Positions 55,485 through 64,000 of a DNA stretch of 64,000 nucleotides are shown piece after piece. Source of the DNA: Bog-473 sp963817735 (GTDB lineage Bacteria; Actinomycetota; Acidimicrobiia; Acidimicrobiales; RAAP-2); contig CAWFPP010000036.1 of NCBI GenBank assembly GCA_963817735.1, positions 1-64,000 of the forward strand. Direction: 5' to 3'. Below the pieces are notes generated by a model, which saw only the letters and a list, made by a program, of their open reading frames with translations, was not told the origin of the DNA and ran no database searches. A program made the position numbers and the translations under genes. The first letter of the stretch is position 1, and each line of letters begins with the position of its first letter.

Positions 55485-56690
55485 ATGCCTGAAGCCGTCA
55501 TCGTCGCCACCGGCCGTACCCCGATCGGACGGGCCAACAAGGGCTCACTCGTCGAGTGCCGCCCCGACGACCTGAGCGCGCTCGTCCTCCGCTCCGTCCT
55601 CGAGCAGGTGCCCCAGCTCGACCCCGCCGAGGTGGAGGACGTCATCCTCGGCTGCGGGCAGCCCGCCGGCGAGGCGGGCTACAACGTGGCCCGTGTGGCC
55701 GCGCTGCTGGCCGGCATGGAGAACGTGCCCGGCGTGACGGTGAACCGCTACTGCTCCTCGTCGTTGCAGAGCATCCGCATGGCGGCCCACGCCATCCGCG
55801 CCGGCGAGGGTGACGTCTTCATCGCCGCCGGCGTGGAGACGGTGAGCCGCTACTCGCACGGCGCCTCGGACACCGGCCCCCACAACGTCGCCTTCGCCGG
55901 AGCCGAGGAGCGGACCAAGGTCCGTGCGCCCGCCGTGACCGAGCCGTGGAGCCCGCCGGCCGGGTTGCCCGACGTCTACATCGCCATGGGCCAGACGGCG
56001 GAGAACGTGGCCGAGTACGAGAAGATCAGCCGGGAGGAGATGGACGAGTTCGCGCTGCTCTCCCAGACGCGGGCGGTCGAGTCACAGCAGAACGGGTTCT
56101 TCGAGCGCGAGATCATCCCCGTCACCTTGTCCGACGGCACGGTCGTCACCAAGGACGACGGGCCGCGCCCCGGGACGACCCTGGAGGGGCTGTCGAACCT
56201 CAAGCCCGTGTTCCGCGAGGGCGGGACGGTCACGGCCGGCAACGCCTGCCCGCTCAACGACGGGGCGGCCGCGGTGATCGTCATGAGCGATACGAGGGCC
56301 AAGGCGCTCGGCGTGACCCCGCTGGCACGCATCGTGGCCAGCGGCGTATCGGGCCTCAACCCCGAGATCATGGGTCTCGGCCCGATCGACGCCTGCCGCC
56401 AGGTCCTGAAGCGGGCCGACATGACGATCGACGACATCGACCTGGTGGAGATCAACGAGGCCTTTGCGGCCCAGGTGATCCCGTCGGCCCGGCATCTCGG
56501 CATCGCCTGGGACAAGCTCAACGTCAAGGGCGGCGCCATCGCGCTGGGCCACCCGTTCGGCCAGACCGGCGCCCGCATCATGACCACGCTGCTCAACGCG
56601 TTGGAGGACACGGGCAAGACCTTCGGGCTCGAGTCGATGTGCGTCGGCGGCGGCCAGGGCATGGCCATGGTCGTGGAGCGCCTGAGCTAA
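55485..56690 (+). CDS. acetyl-CoA acetyltransferase (thiolase), FadA5/FadA6-like
   Basis: Intact, 401 residues. Active-site Cys in GVTVNRYCSSSLQSIRMAAH, a cap with EKISREEMDEFALLSQTRAV, VEINEAFAAQVIPSARHLGI, the GHP loop ALGHPFGQTGARIMTTLLNA, and the second Cys in ESMCVGGGQGMAMV. Thiolases split 3-oxoacyl-CoA with CoA; in this setting the likely job is one step of sterol side-chain beta-oxidation (as FadA5 in mycobacteria), but general beta-oxidation is equally consistent with sequence. Confidence 0.87.
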   Translation: MPEAVIVATGRTPIGRANKGSLVECRPDDLSALVLRSVLEQVPQLDPAEVEDVILGCGQPAGEAGYNVARVAALLAGMENVPGVTVNRYCSSSLQSIRMAAHAIRAGEGDVFIAAGVETVSRYSHGASDTGPHNVAFAGAEERTKVRAPAVTEPWSPPAGLPDVYIAMGQTAENVAEYEKISREEMDEFALLSQTRAVESQQNGFFEREIIPVTLSDGTVVTKDDGPRPGTTLEGLSNLKPVFREGGTVTAGNACPLNDGAAAVIVMSDTRAKALGVTPLARIVASGVSGLNPEIMGLGPIDACRQVLKRADMTIDDIDLVEINEAFAAQVIPSARHLGIAWDKLNVKGGAIALGHPFGQTGARIMTTLLNALEDTGKTFGLESMCVGGGQGMAMVVERLS

Positions 56691-56697
56691 GAGCGCG

Positions 56698-57756
56698 TCA
56701 CTCCGACGTCACGGACTGCGCCTCGTCGACCGCGGGCACGGGACCGGGATCGACCCCCTCGCCGGCGGCCAGGTGCAGCGAGACCAGTGCGCCCAGCAAC
56801 GCGAAGTCGAAGAAGCGGCTGAGCTCGTCGCCGCCCTCACCGTGCACCTCGAGCACGTCGGCCATGACCTCGTCGGTGGCCGCACGCACCGCGTCGAACT
56901 GCCCCGCCATGCGCGGCGCCTCGCCGGCGTGGCGCAACAGCACCAGCGACATCGTCTGCCGCGTGATGTCGCCCCCCTGCCCCCAGCCGGCCAGCTCGTC
57001 ATGGGTCAACTCGGGCAAGGTGGCCGCGAAGGCGGGGGCCTTCGCGTTGAGGTTCACCTGGGCCTTCCACCACTGCGCCGCCACGGCGACCGTGCCGGCG
57101 GAGCCGTAGACAAGCGGGATGGTACGGCCGAGCCGGCGAGCCAGTTCGGCCGCGGCGCCGCCTGGCGCCACCAGGGCGTCGCGCCGGCGGGCCAACGCGC
57201 CCGCCGCCTCCGCCACCGCCGACGAGCAGTCCGGGCGCAACCCGGCGCGAGCGAGCGCGACCAGCAGCGGCACGGTGGTCGCACCCAGCGCGGCCCGGGG
57301 CGCCGATCCGTCGGGCTCCACCGGGCACCACGGCAGCCCGGCGTCGCCGGCCAGGCGGGCCAGCGGTGCTCCGGGCCCGCCCCCGACGGTCACCACCATC
57401 GCCCCGCGCTCGATCGCCTTCTCGGCGAGCGTCACCGTCTCTTCGGTGTCCCCCGACGAGGAGACGGCGAGGACCAGCGTGGTCGCATCGACGAAGGCCG
57501 GCAGGGCCGACCCGCCGCCGACCCAGAACGGGACGGCCAGATCGGGGGAGCTGAGGGCGGCCGCGGCCGCGCAGGCCGTCCCCGCCGTGCCGAGGCCGAA
57601 CGCGGCGACGGCACGGACGCCGGCGCCGCCGGCACCAGCCGGAGCGATCCCGGCGAAGGCCGCCGTCGCGGTGCGCAGCGCCCGGGACAGCTGCTCGGGC
57701 AGGCTGGCCGTGGCCTCCCACATCCCGAGCGTGTCGAGGGGGGGCCGCCCGTGCAC
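56698..57756 (-). CDS. SIS-domain phosphosugar isomerase (bifunctional PGI/PMI-type)
   Basis: Intact, 352 residues. The GTG start shares one base with the Trm112-like stop (TAGTG). SIS features: AVAAFGLGTAGTACAAAAAL, TTLVLAVSSSGDTEETVTLA (sugar-phosphate loop) and AIERGAMVVTVGGGPGAPLA, then a second SIS half from LARRLGRTIPLVYGSAGTVA through KAQVNLNAKAPAFAATLPEL. It resembles archaeal/actinobacterial bifunctional phosphoglucose/phosphomannose isomerases. With ManB upstream it probably supplies mannose-6-phosphate for GDP-mannose. Confidence 0.85.
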   Translation of the reverse strand: MHGRPPLDTLGMWEATASLPEQLSRALRTATAAFAGIAPAGAGGAGVRAVAAFGLGTAGTACAAAAALSSPDLAVPFWVGGGSALPAFVDATTLVLAVSSSGDTEETVTLAEKAIERGAMVVTVGGGPGAPLARLAGDAGLPWCPVEPDGSAPRAALGATTVPLLVALARAGLRPDCSSAVAEAAGALARRRDALVAPGGAAAELARRLGRTIPLVYGSAGTVAVAAQWWKAQVNLNAKAPAFAATLPELTHDELAGWGQGGDITRQTMSLVLLRHAGEAPRMAGQFDAVRAATDEVMADVLEVHGEGGDELSRFFDFALLGALVSLHLAAGEGVDPGPVPAVDEAQSVTSE

Positions 57757-57995
57757 TACGACGTCGGGCCGGTGGCGCGCACCTTGTTGGCCTCCGCCTT
57801 GGCCATCAGGCGATCGTGCTCTGCATCCCCGACGGTGACCGCCTCGTCGAGCAGCAGCACGGGCACCCCGTCGACCACGGCGTAGCTCTTGTGCAGCCGC
57901 GGGTTGTAGAGGACGTCCTCGTCCTCGAACCACAGCAGTGGTCCCTTGTCCTCGGGGCAGGCCAGGACGTCGAGCAGGAGCGGGTCGAGGCTCAT
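57756..57995 (-). CDS. Trm112-family protein
   Basis: Intact, 79 residues, ATG 10 bases after the manB stop. It begins SLDPLLLDVLACPEDKGPLL with a single Cys of the family's zinc-like start, has YNPRLHKSYAVVDGVPVLLL (the typical hairpin) and ends in a short basic tail. Bacterial Trm112-like proteins are thought to partner methyltransferases; the partner here is unknown. It is often found in the manB neighbourhood in actinobacteria. Confidence 0.8.
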   Translation of the reverse strand: MSLDPLLLDVLACPEDKGPLLWFEDEDVLYNPRLHKSYAVVDGVPVLLLDEAVTVGDAEHDRLMAKAEANKVRATGPTS

Positions 57996-58005
57996 GGGGA
58001 GCTCC

Positions 58006-59379
58006 TCAGTTCGGGCCGGCGGTGAGGCCGGCGTAGTCGGCGATGAGCTGCTGCACCTCGGCCACGTGCGCGGCGCAGCGCTCGGCTGTCTTCGCCTCCA
58101 CGTTGAGTCGGAGCAACGGCTCGGTGTTCGATGGGCGGACGTTGTACCACCAGTCGGCGTGCTCCACGGTCAGCCCGTCCAGCCTGTCGACCGAGGCGCC
58201 GGCCTTGCGCTCGTGGGCGGCGATGGCCTCCACGGTGGCGGCCGGGCTGGCCACCGTGGTGTTGATCTCGCCCGAGTCCGCGTAGCGCTCGTAGGGCCGC
58301 AGCATCTCGGAGAGGGGCAGCCCACTCTGGCAGAGCAGCTCCAGGACCACCAGGGCGGTGATGATGCCCGAGTCGGCCCGGAAGTTGTCGCGGTAGTAGT
58401 AGTGGCCCGAGTGCTCCCCGCCGAAGACGGCACCGGTCTCGGCCATGACCTTCTTGATGATGGAGTGGCCGACCTGCGTGCGGAAGGGCCTGCCGCCCAT
58501 CTCGGTGACGACCTCGGGCACCACGTGGGAGCAGATGAGGTTGTAGAGGATCGTCTCGCCCGGGTGCTTGGTCAGCATGGACGCCGCCACCAGCGCCGTC
58601 GTCAGCGAGCCCGACACCGGCTCGGCCTTCTCGTCGACCAGGAAGACGCGATCGGCGTCCCCGTCGAAGGCGAGCCCGATGTCGGCACTGTGTTCGAGCA
58701 CGGCCGCCTTGAGCGGCACCAGGTTCTCGGGCTGAATCGGGTCGGCCGGGTGGTTCGGAAAGGTGCCGTCGAGCTCGGGGAACAGGATCTCGACCGTGAA
58801 CGGGAGCCGCTCGAACACGATGGGAACCACCAGCCCGCCCATGCCGTTCGCCGTGTCGGCCACGACCGTGAGCGGTCGCAACGACCCGAGGTCGACGAAG
58901 GACACCACGTGATCGGCCCAGGCGTCGAGCAGGTTCTGCTCGCGCCAGGCCCCCGTCAGTGGTGGCAGTGGCTGCCCCAGCAGCTCCTCGGCGCCGGCCT
59001 CGATGTCGGCCAGGCCCGTGTCGCGCCCGATCGGCCGCGCCCCTGACAGGCACAGCTTCAGGCCGTTGTACTGCGCCGGATTGTGCGATGCCGTGAACAT
59101 CGCACCGGGCGCGTCGAGGTACCCCGACGCGAAGTACATGAAGTCGGTCGACGCCATGCCGAGGTCGGTGATGTCGACGCCCTCGGCCCGCACCCCGTCG
59201 GAGAAGGCCGCCGCCAGCTCCACACCCGTGGCGCGCATGTCGCGCGCCACCAGGATCTGGGAGGCGCCGGCGAAGCGCGCCATGGCCCGGCCGATGGCGC
59301 GGCACATGTCCGCGTCGAGCTGGTCGGGCACCGTGCCGCGTACGTCGTACGCCTTGAAGACCTGATCCATGCGGCTCAC
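58006..59379 (-). CDS. manB: phosphomannomutase/phosphoglucomutase ManB
   Basis: Intact, 457 residues. YDVRGTVPDQLDADMCRAIG, the phosphoserine loop in GAMFTASHNPAQYNGLKLCL, metal-binding GLAFDGDADRVFLVDEKAEP (DGDxD motif), GGEHSGHYYYRDNFRADSGI (sugar-binding loop) and NVRPSNTEPLLRLNVEAKT (phosphate-binding loop) are all present. It interconverts mannose-6-phosphate and mannose-1-phosphate for cell-wall glycan precursors. First gene of the manB-trm112-SIS unit. Confidence 0.95.
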   Translation of the reverse strand: MSRMDQVFKAYDVRGTVPDQLDADMCRAIGRAMARFAGASQILVARDMRATGVELAAAFSDGVRAEGVDITDLGMASTDFMYFASGYLDAPGAMFTASHNPAQYNGLKLCLSGARPIGRDTGLADIEAGAEELLGQPLPPLTGAWREQNLLDAWADHVVSFVDLGSLRPLTVVADTANGMGGLVVPIVFERLPFTVEILFPELDGTFPNHPADPIQPENLVPLKAAVLEHSADIGLAFDGDADRVFLVDEKAEPVSGSLTTALVAASMLTKHPGETILYNLICSHVVPEVVTEMGGRPFRTQVGHSIIKKVMAETGAVFGGEHSGHYYYRDNFRADSGIITALVVLELLCQSGLPLSEMLRPYERYADSGEINTTVASPAATVEAIAAHERKAGASVDRLDGLTVEHADWWYNVRPSNTEPLLRLNVEAKTAERCAAHVAEVQQLIADYAGLTAGPN

Positions 59380-59499
59380 CGGCGGCTCACCGGCGGCTCA
59401 TGGGCGGATCGGAGGGCGGCGCACAGGCCACACCATAGGGTGCGCCCGCGCCGCCTCCCCACCGGACACTGCCTCCGCACCGGGCACCGCCGCCACGGC

Positions 59500-60513
59500 T
59501 CAGTGGATGACGACGCTCCCGTTCGTCGCAATGGCGATGATGGCGACCAGGTTGAAACTGGCATGGGCGACCATGTTCATGCCCAGGCGCCCCGTGCGGT
59601 ACGAGACCGCGGCCAGGATCATGCCGAAAGTGGCCAGGCCCGCCAGTTGCACCCACTCGCCGTGCGCCAGGCCGAAAAGGAGTCCGTCGGCGATCACGGC
59701 CAGGACGACTCCGGCGGTCCGGGCGCCGCCGGCCGCCCCCAGGCGGGTGAACAGCCGGACGAGCGACTTCAGGAGCAGACCGCGGAAGAAGAGCTCCTCC
59801 ATGGCCGGGGCCAGGAGCACCGTGGCGATGGCGATGATGACGAAGCCGGTGCCGTGCGAGGCCCCCGTGAGCTTCTGCGACGGTGCGTTGAAGTTCTTGA
59901 TGTCGTGCTGGAAGGGCGCGTACATGATGGCGACGAGGAGCTGGCCACCGATGCCGATGGCGATCCCGACCAGATCGACGAGCCGGAAGCGCACGCCGAG
60001 GTCGCGCATGAAGTGGCGCGTCCCCTGGGTCCGGCTGGCCAGCCACGGCGCGCCGATGAAGCCGATCCACAGGCCGAGCAGCGTGGACACCACGTACCAC
60101 TCCGGCGGGACCGCGGCCGAGGCGATGGCCGTCATCTCCGCCGCCGTCTTCCCGGCGGCGGCGCCCGCGATGTAGCCGAAGATCAGGGCGCCGAGCTGGC
60201 CCACCAGGAAGCCGACGAAGGCGTAGAAGAGCCACATCCAGCCCTGGCGCCTCGTCTGCGGTGGGACCCAGGGGGTATCGAGGAAGGGCAGGTCGCCCGC
60301 CGGCAGCACCGAGGGCGGGGGCGGGAGCAGCGAGAAGGTCGGGTCCTCGGGGGGCAGCGGCGGGGATGGGGGCACCGGCGCGGCCACGGGCTGGCCCGGA
60401 GGCCTCCCCTGCAACCATTCGCGGGGCACGTACCCTTCGGGGACCGGCCCCGGTGGGCGGGCGGGCGGGCCCGCTGGGCCGGGAACCACCCCGCCGGGCT
60501 CGGAATCGGTCAT
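59500..60513 (-). CDS. CPBP-family intramembrane glutamic endopeptidase
   Basis: Intact, 337 residues from ATG before TDSEPGGVVPG. A Pro-rich cytoplasmic start of about 95 residues precedes seven or so helices (LFYAFVGFLVGQLGALIFGY, YVVSTLLGLWIGFIGAPWLA, LVGIAIGIGGQLLVAIMYAP). The CPBP motifs are APAMEELFFRGLLLKSLVRL (EExxxR) and GLLFGLAHGEWVQLAGLATF (FxxxH), plus MNMVAHASFNLVAIIAIATN. Such proteases clip membrane proteins or peptides; the substrate is unknown. It is divergent from ftsH by 100 bases. Confidence 0.88.
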   Translation of the reverse strand: MTDSEPGGVVPGPAGPPARPPGPVPEGYVPREWLQGRPPGQPVAAPVPPSPPLPPEDPTFSLLPPPPSVLPAGDLPFLDTPWVPPQTRRQGWMWLFYAFVGFLVGQLGALIFGYIAGAAAGKTAAEMTAIASAAVPPEWYVVSTLLGLWIGFIGAPWLASRTQGTRHFMRDLGVRFRLVDLVGIAIGIGGQLLVAIMYAPFQHDIKNFNAPSQKLTGASHGTGFVIIAIATVLLAPAMEELFFRGLLLKSLVRLFTRLGAAGGARTAGVVLAVIADGLLFGLAHGEWVQLAGLATFGMILAAVSYRTGRLGMNMVAHASFNLVAIIAIATNGSVVIH

Positions 60514-60615
60514 CGGCCAGACGTTACCGGTGCCCGCGGTGCCCGCCACCTGCAGGGGGACCCCCCGGTGACCACCTGACCGGGCGGTCACCACCGAGCA
60601 GGGTCGGCGCCTAGC

Positions 60616-62811
<2,196 letters not shown>

Positions 62812-62884
62812 ACGTCCCATTAGGCCCGGCGCACCCCGATTCGGACCTCGAACCGATCCGGGCCGCGCAGCGTCATGAAGGGGG

Positions 62885-63460
62885 ATGGTGGAGCACGAGC
62901 TCTCGGACTGGCTGGAGGAAGGCTATGTGGCCTCCTTTCGTACGGCCTGCCTGATCCTCGGCAACCGGGCCGACGCCGAGGAGGCTGTGCAGGACGCCTA
63001 CCTGCGCGCCTGGCGCTTCCGCGACTCGCTCTCGGCTGTCCAGAGCATCCGGCCCTGGCTCGCCCGCGTCGTGGTCAACTCGTGCTACTCGAAGCTGCGC
63101 CGCGAGATCCCCCACCGCGACCGGCGCGCCGGTGACGAGCCGCTGGCGCACCTGCCCACCCCGGGCGCCGACCCCGAGACGAGAGCCGAACAGGGCGAGG
63201 TGGCCGAGACCGTGCTGGCCGCGCTGCAGCAGCTGCCGCTGTCGCTGCGCGTCCCGGTCGTCCTGCGCTACTACGCCGACCTGAACGAGCGCGACATCGC
63301 ACTGGCCATCGGCCGGCGACCCGGCACCGTGAAGTCCCGTCTGCACGAGGCGCGCCGCCGCCTGGCGGCCGACCCCGCCCTGTGCGCCCTCGCCGGCGCC
63401 GGGGACGCACCTCGCACCGAACCTCGCACCGAACCTCGCACCGAGGAGACCGCACCATGA
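62885..63460 (+). CDS. ECF RNA polymerase sigma factor
   Basis: Intact, 191 residues: region 2 (YVASFRTACLILGNRADAEE, AVQDAYLRAWRFRDSL with the -10-binding helices) and region 4 (LPLSLRVPVVLRYYADLNER, then DIALAIGRRPGTVKSRLHEA, the helix-turn-helix). The C-terminus after residue 175 is an RTEP-type repeat from a 12-bp DNA repeat. It resembles SigE/SigM-type stress ECF factors. The ATGA overlap with the next gene is typical of sigma/anti-sigma pairs. Confidence 0.93.
   Translation: MVEHELSDWLEEGYVASFRTACLILGNRADAEEAVQDAYLRAWRFRDSLSAVQSIRPWLARVVVNSCYSKLRREIPHRDRRAGDEPLAHLPTPGADPETRAEQGEVAETVLAALQQLPLSLRVPVVLRYYADLNERDIALAIGRRPGTVKSRLHEARRRLAADPALCALAGAGDAPRTEPRTEPRTEETAP
63410..63445 (+). repeat. 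12-bp direct repeat, three units
   Basis: CCTCGCACCGAA occurs three times in tandem, the last ending in G, encoding PRTE units at the sigma-factor C-terminus. Confidence 0.9.
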
Positions 63461-64000
63461 CCATGCTCGACGACGACCGCCTGGCCGCGCTCCTCGCCGA
63501 CGCCGCTGCGACCTTCGAGGTCCCCGCCACCGGCGCCGAAGACGTTCTGGCGCGGGCCGCCGGACGCCTGCCGGAACGCGACGACGGGGAAGGGGTCGAC
63601 GGCGACGACGGCGGCGGTGGCGGCGAAGGCGGCGGTGGCGAAATGGCGTCAGTGGACGATGCCGCGCCGATGGGTCGCGTGCGCCGTATGGCCAGCCTGG
63701 CCGGCCGCCATCGCGTGCTCTCGGTCGCGGCCTGCCTCGTCGTCCTGCTGGTGCTGGCCGGCACGGTGACGGCACTCGCGCGCGGCTCCGCGCAGCCCAC
63801 GCGCACGGCCGCGTTGGCGCGCCCTGCCGGCGGGGCCCACGCCCACCCGCCGCTCACCACGACGACCACCCCGCCGTTCTCCGCGAGCAACCCCGCGAAC
63901 CCCGGGACCCAATCCAACAGCCTCGCGCCCGGCTCAGATGCGGCGGGGCCCGTCGGAGCCGCGCCCTCGTCAGGCGCATCGGGTACGACCAACGCGACGG
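63457..64000 (+). CDS. probable anti-sigma or membrane partner of the ECF factor, cut by window end
   Basis: ATG overlaps the sigma TGA. It runs open to the last base: a cytoplasmic start (DDDRLAALLADAAATFEVPA), a Gly/Asp-rich linker, a basic segment, one membrane helix (VLSVAACLVVLLVLAGTVTA, about residues 88-107) and a Thr/Pro/Ser-rich outer part. This topology and the coupling fit a single-pass anti-sigma factor or associated sensor, though no ZAS zinc motif is seen in the visible part. At least 181 codons are present. Confidence 0.7.
   Translation, partial: MTMLDDDRLAALLADAAATFEVPATGAEDVLARAAGRLPERDDGEGVDGDDGGGGGEGGGGEMASVDDAAPMGRVRRMASLAGRHRVLSVAACLVVLLVLAGTVTALARGSAQPTRTAALARPAGGAHAHPPLTTTTTPPFSASNPANPGTQSNSLAPGSDAAGPVGAAPSSGASGTTNAT

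Overview
The window is high-GC DNA (dense GTG/TTG starts, overlapping stop-start junctions) from an actinobacterium, most likely an uncultured or poorly known Acidimicrobiia. The lineage call rests on the GYWLVASDGG-type repeat proteins, the sortase-like protein without a canonical active site, F420/LLM-type oxidoreductases and a mycobacterial-type sterol side-chain cluster. There is no rRNA operon, CRISPR array or confident intact tRNA.

Region 1 (1-12 kb) is mixed housekeeping and accessory DNA: a MarR-like regulator, ileS, a GNAT acetyltransferase, a MetF-like reductase, a 1.26-kb ISAzo13-type insertion sequence followed by a broken P-loop kinase gene and a tRNA-like relic, then two HAD phosphatases, a glutathione peroxidase, a quinone-oxidoreductase-like protein and a PaaI-type thioesterase. 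Many genes in the first 5 kb are split by frameshifts; ileS also has an in-frame TAG.

Region 2 (12-37 kb) is almost entirely on the minus strand. At its head is pstC-pstA-pstB-pstS, joined by GTGA overlaps, with an 11-nt direct repeat resembling a Pho box upstream. It continues into a second, membrane-anchored PstS-like protein, a sortase-like protein lacking the usual Cys and His, three very large secreted mosaic proteins (here A, B and C), two small secreted proteins and another PstS-like protein. A, B and C share a nearly identical 1.4-kb 5' part and a repeated leader, but end in different repeat modules: Ig-like x6, neocarzinostatin-like x4, and TIG x8 plus seven GYW repeats. This Pst-linked surface locus is the best candidate for an undescribed system. 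Nearly all its genes downstream of pstB carry indels, and repeat spacing suggests many are read or assembly errors.

Region 3 (37-57 kb) looks like a sterol or other branched side-chain catabolism island: FadD17-like CoA ligase, the igr-type operon chsE2-chsH2-chsE1-chsH1-ltp2, a CYP125-like P450, FadE26/FadE27-like dehydrogenases, a thiolase and three LLM oxidoreductases. Four 14-bp palindromes matching or nearly matching the KstR operator TNNAACNNGTTNNA sit in the divergent promoter regions of exactly these genes. All genes here are intact.

Region 4 (56.7-64 kb) has a phosphosugar isomerase-type SIS protein, a Trm112-like protein and ManB in one operon, a CPBP membrane protease, FtsH, and an ECF sigma factor coupled to a probable anti-sigma gene cut by the window end.
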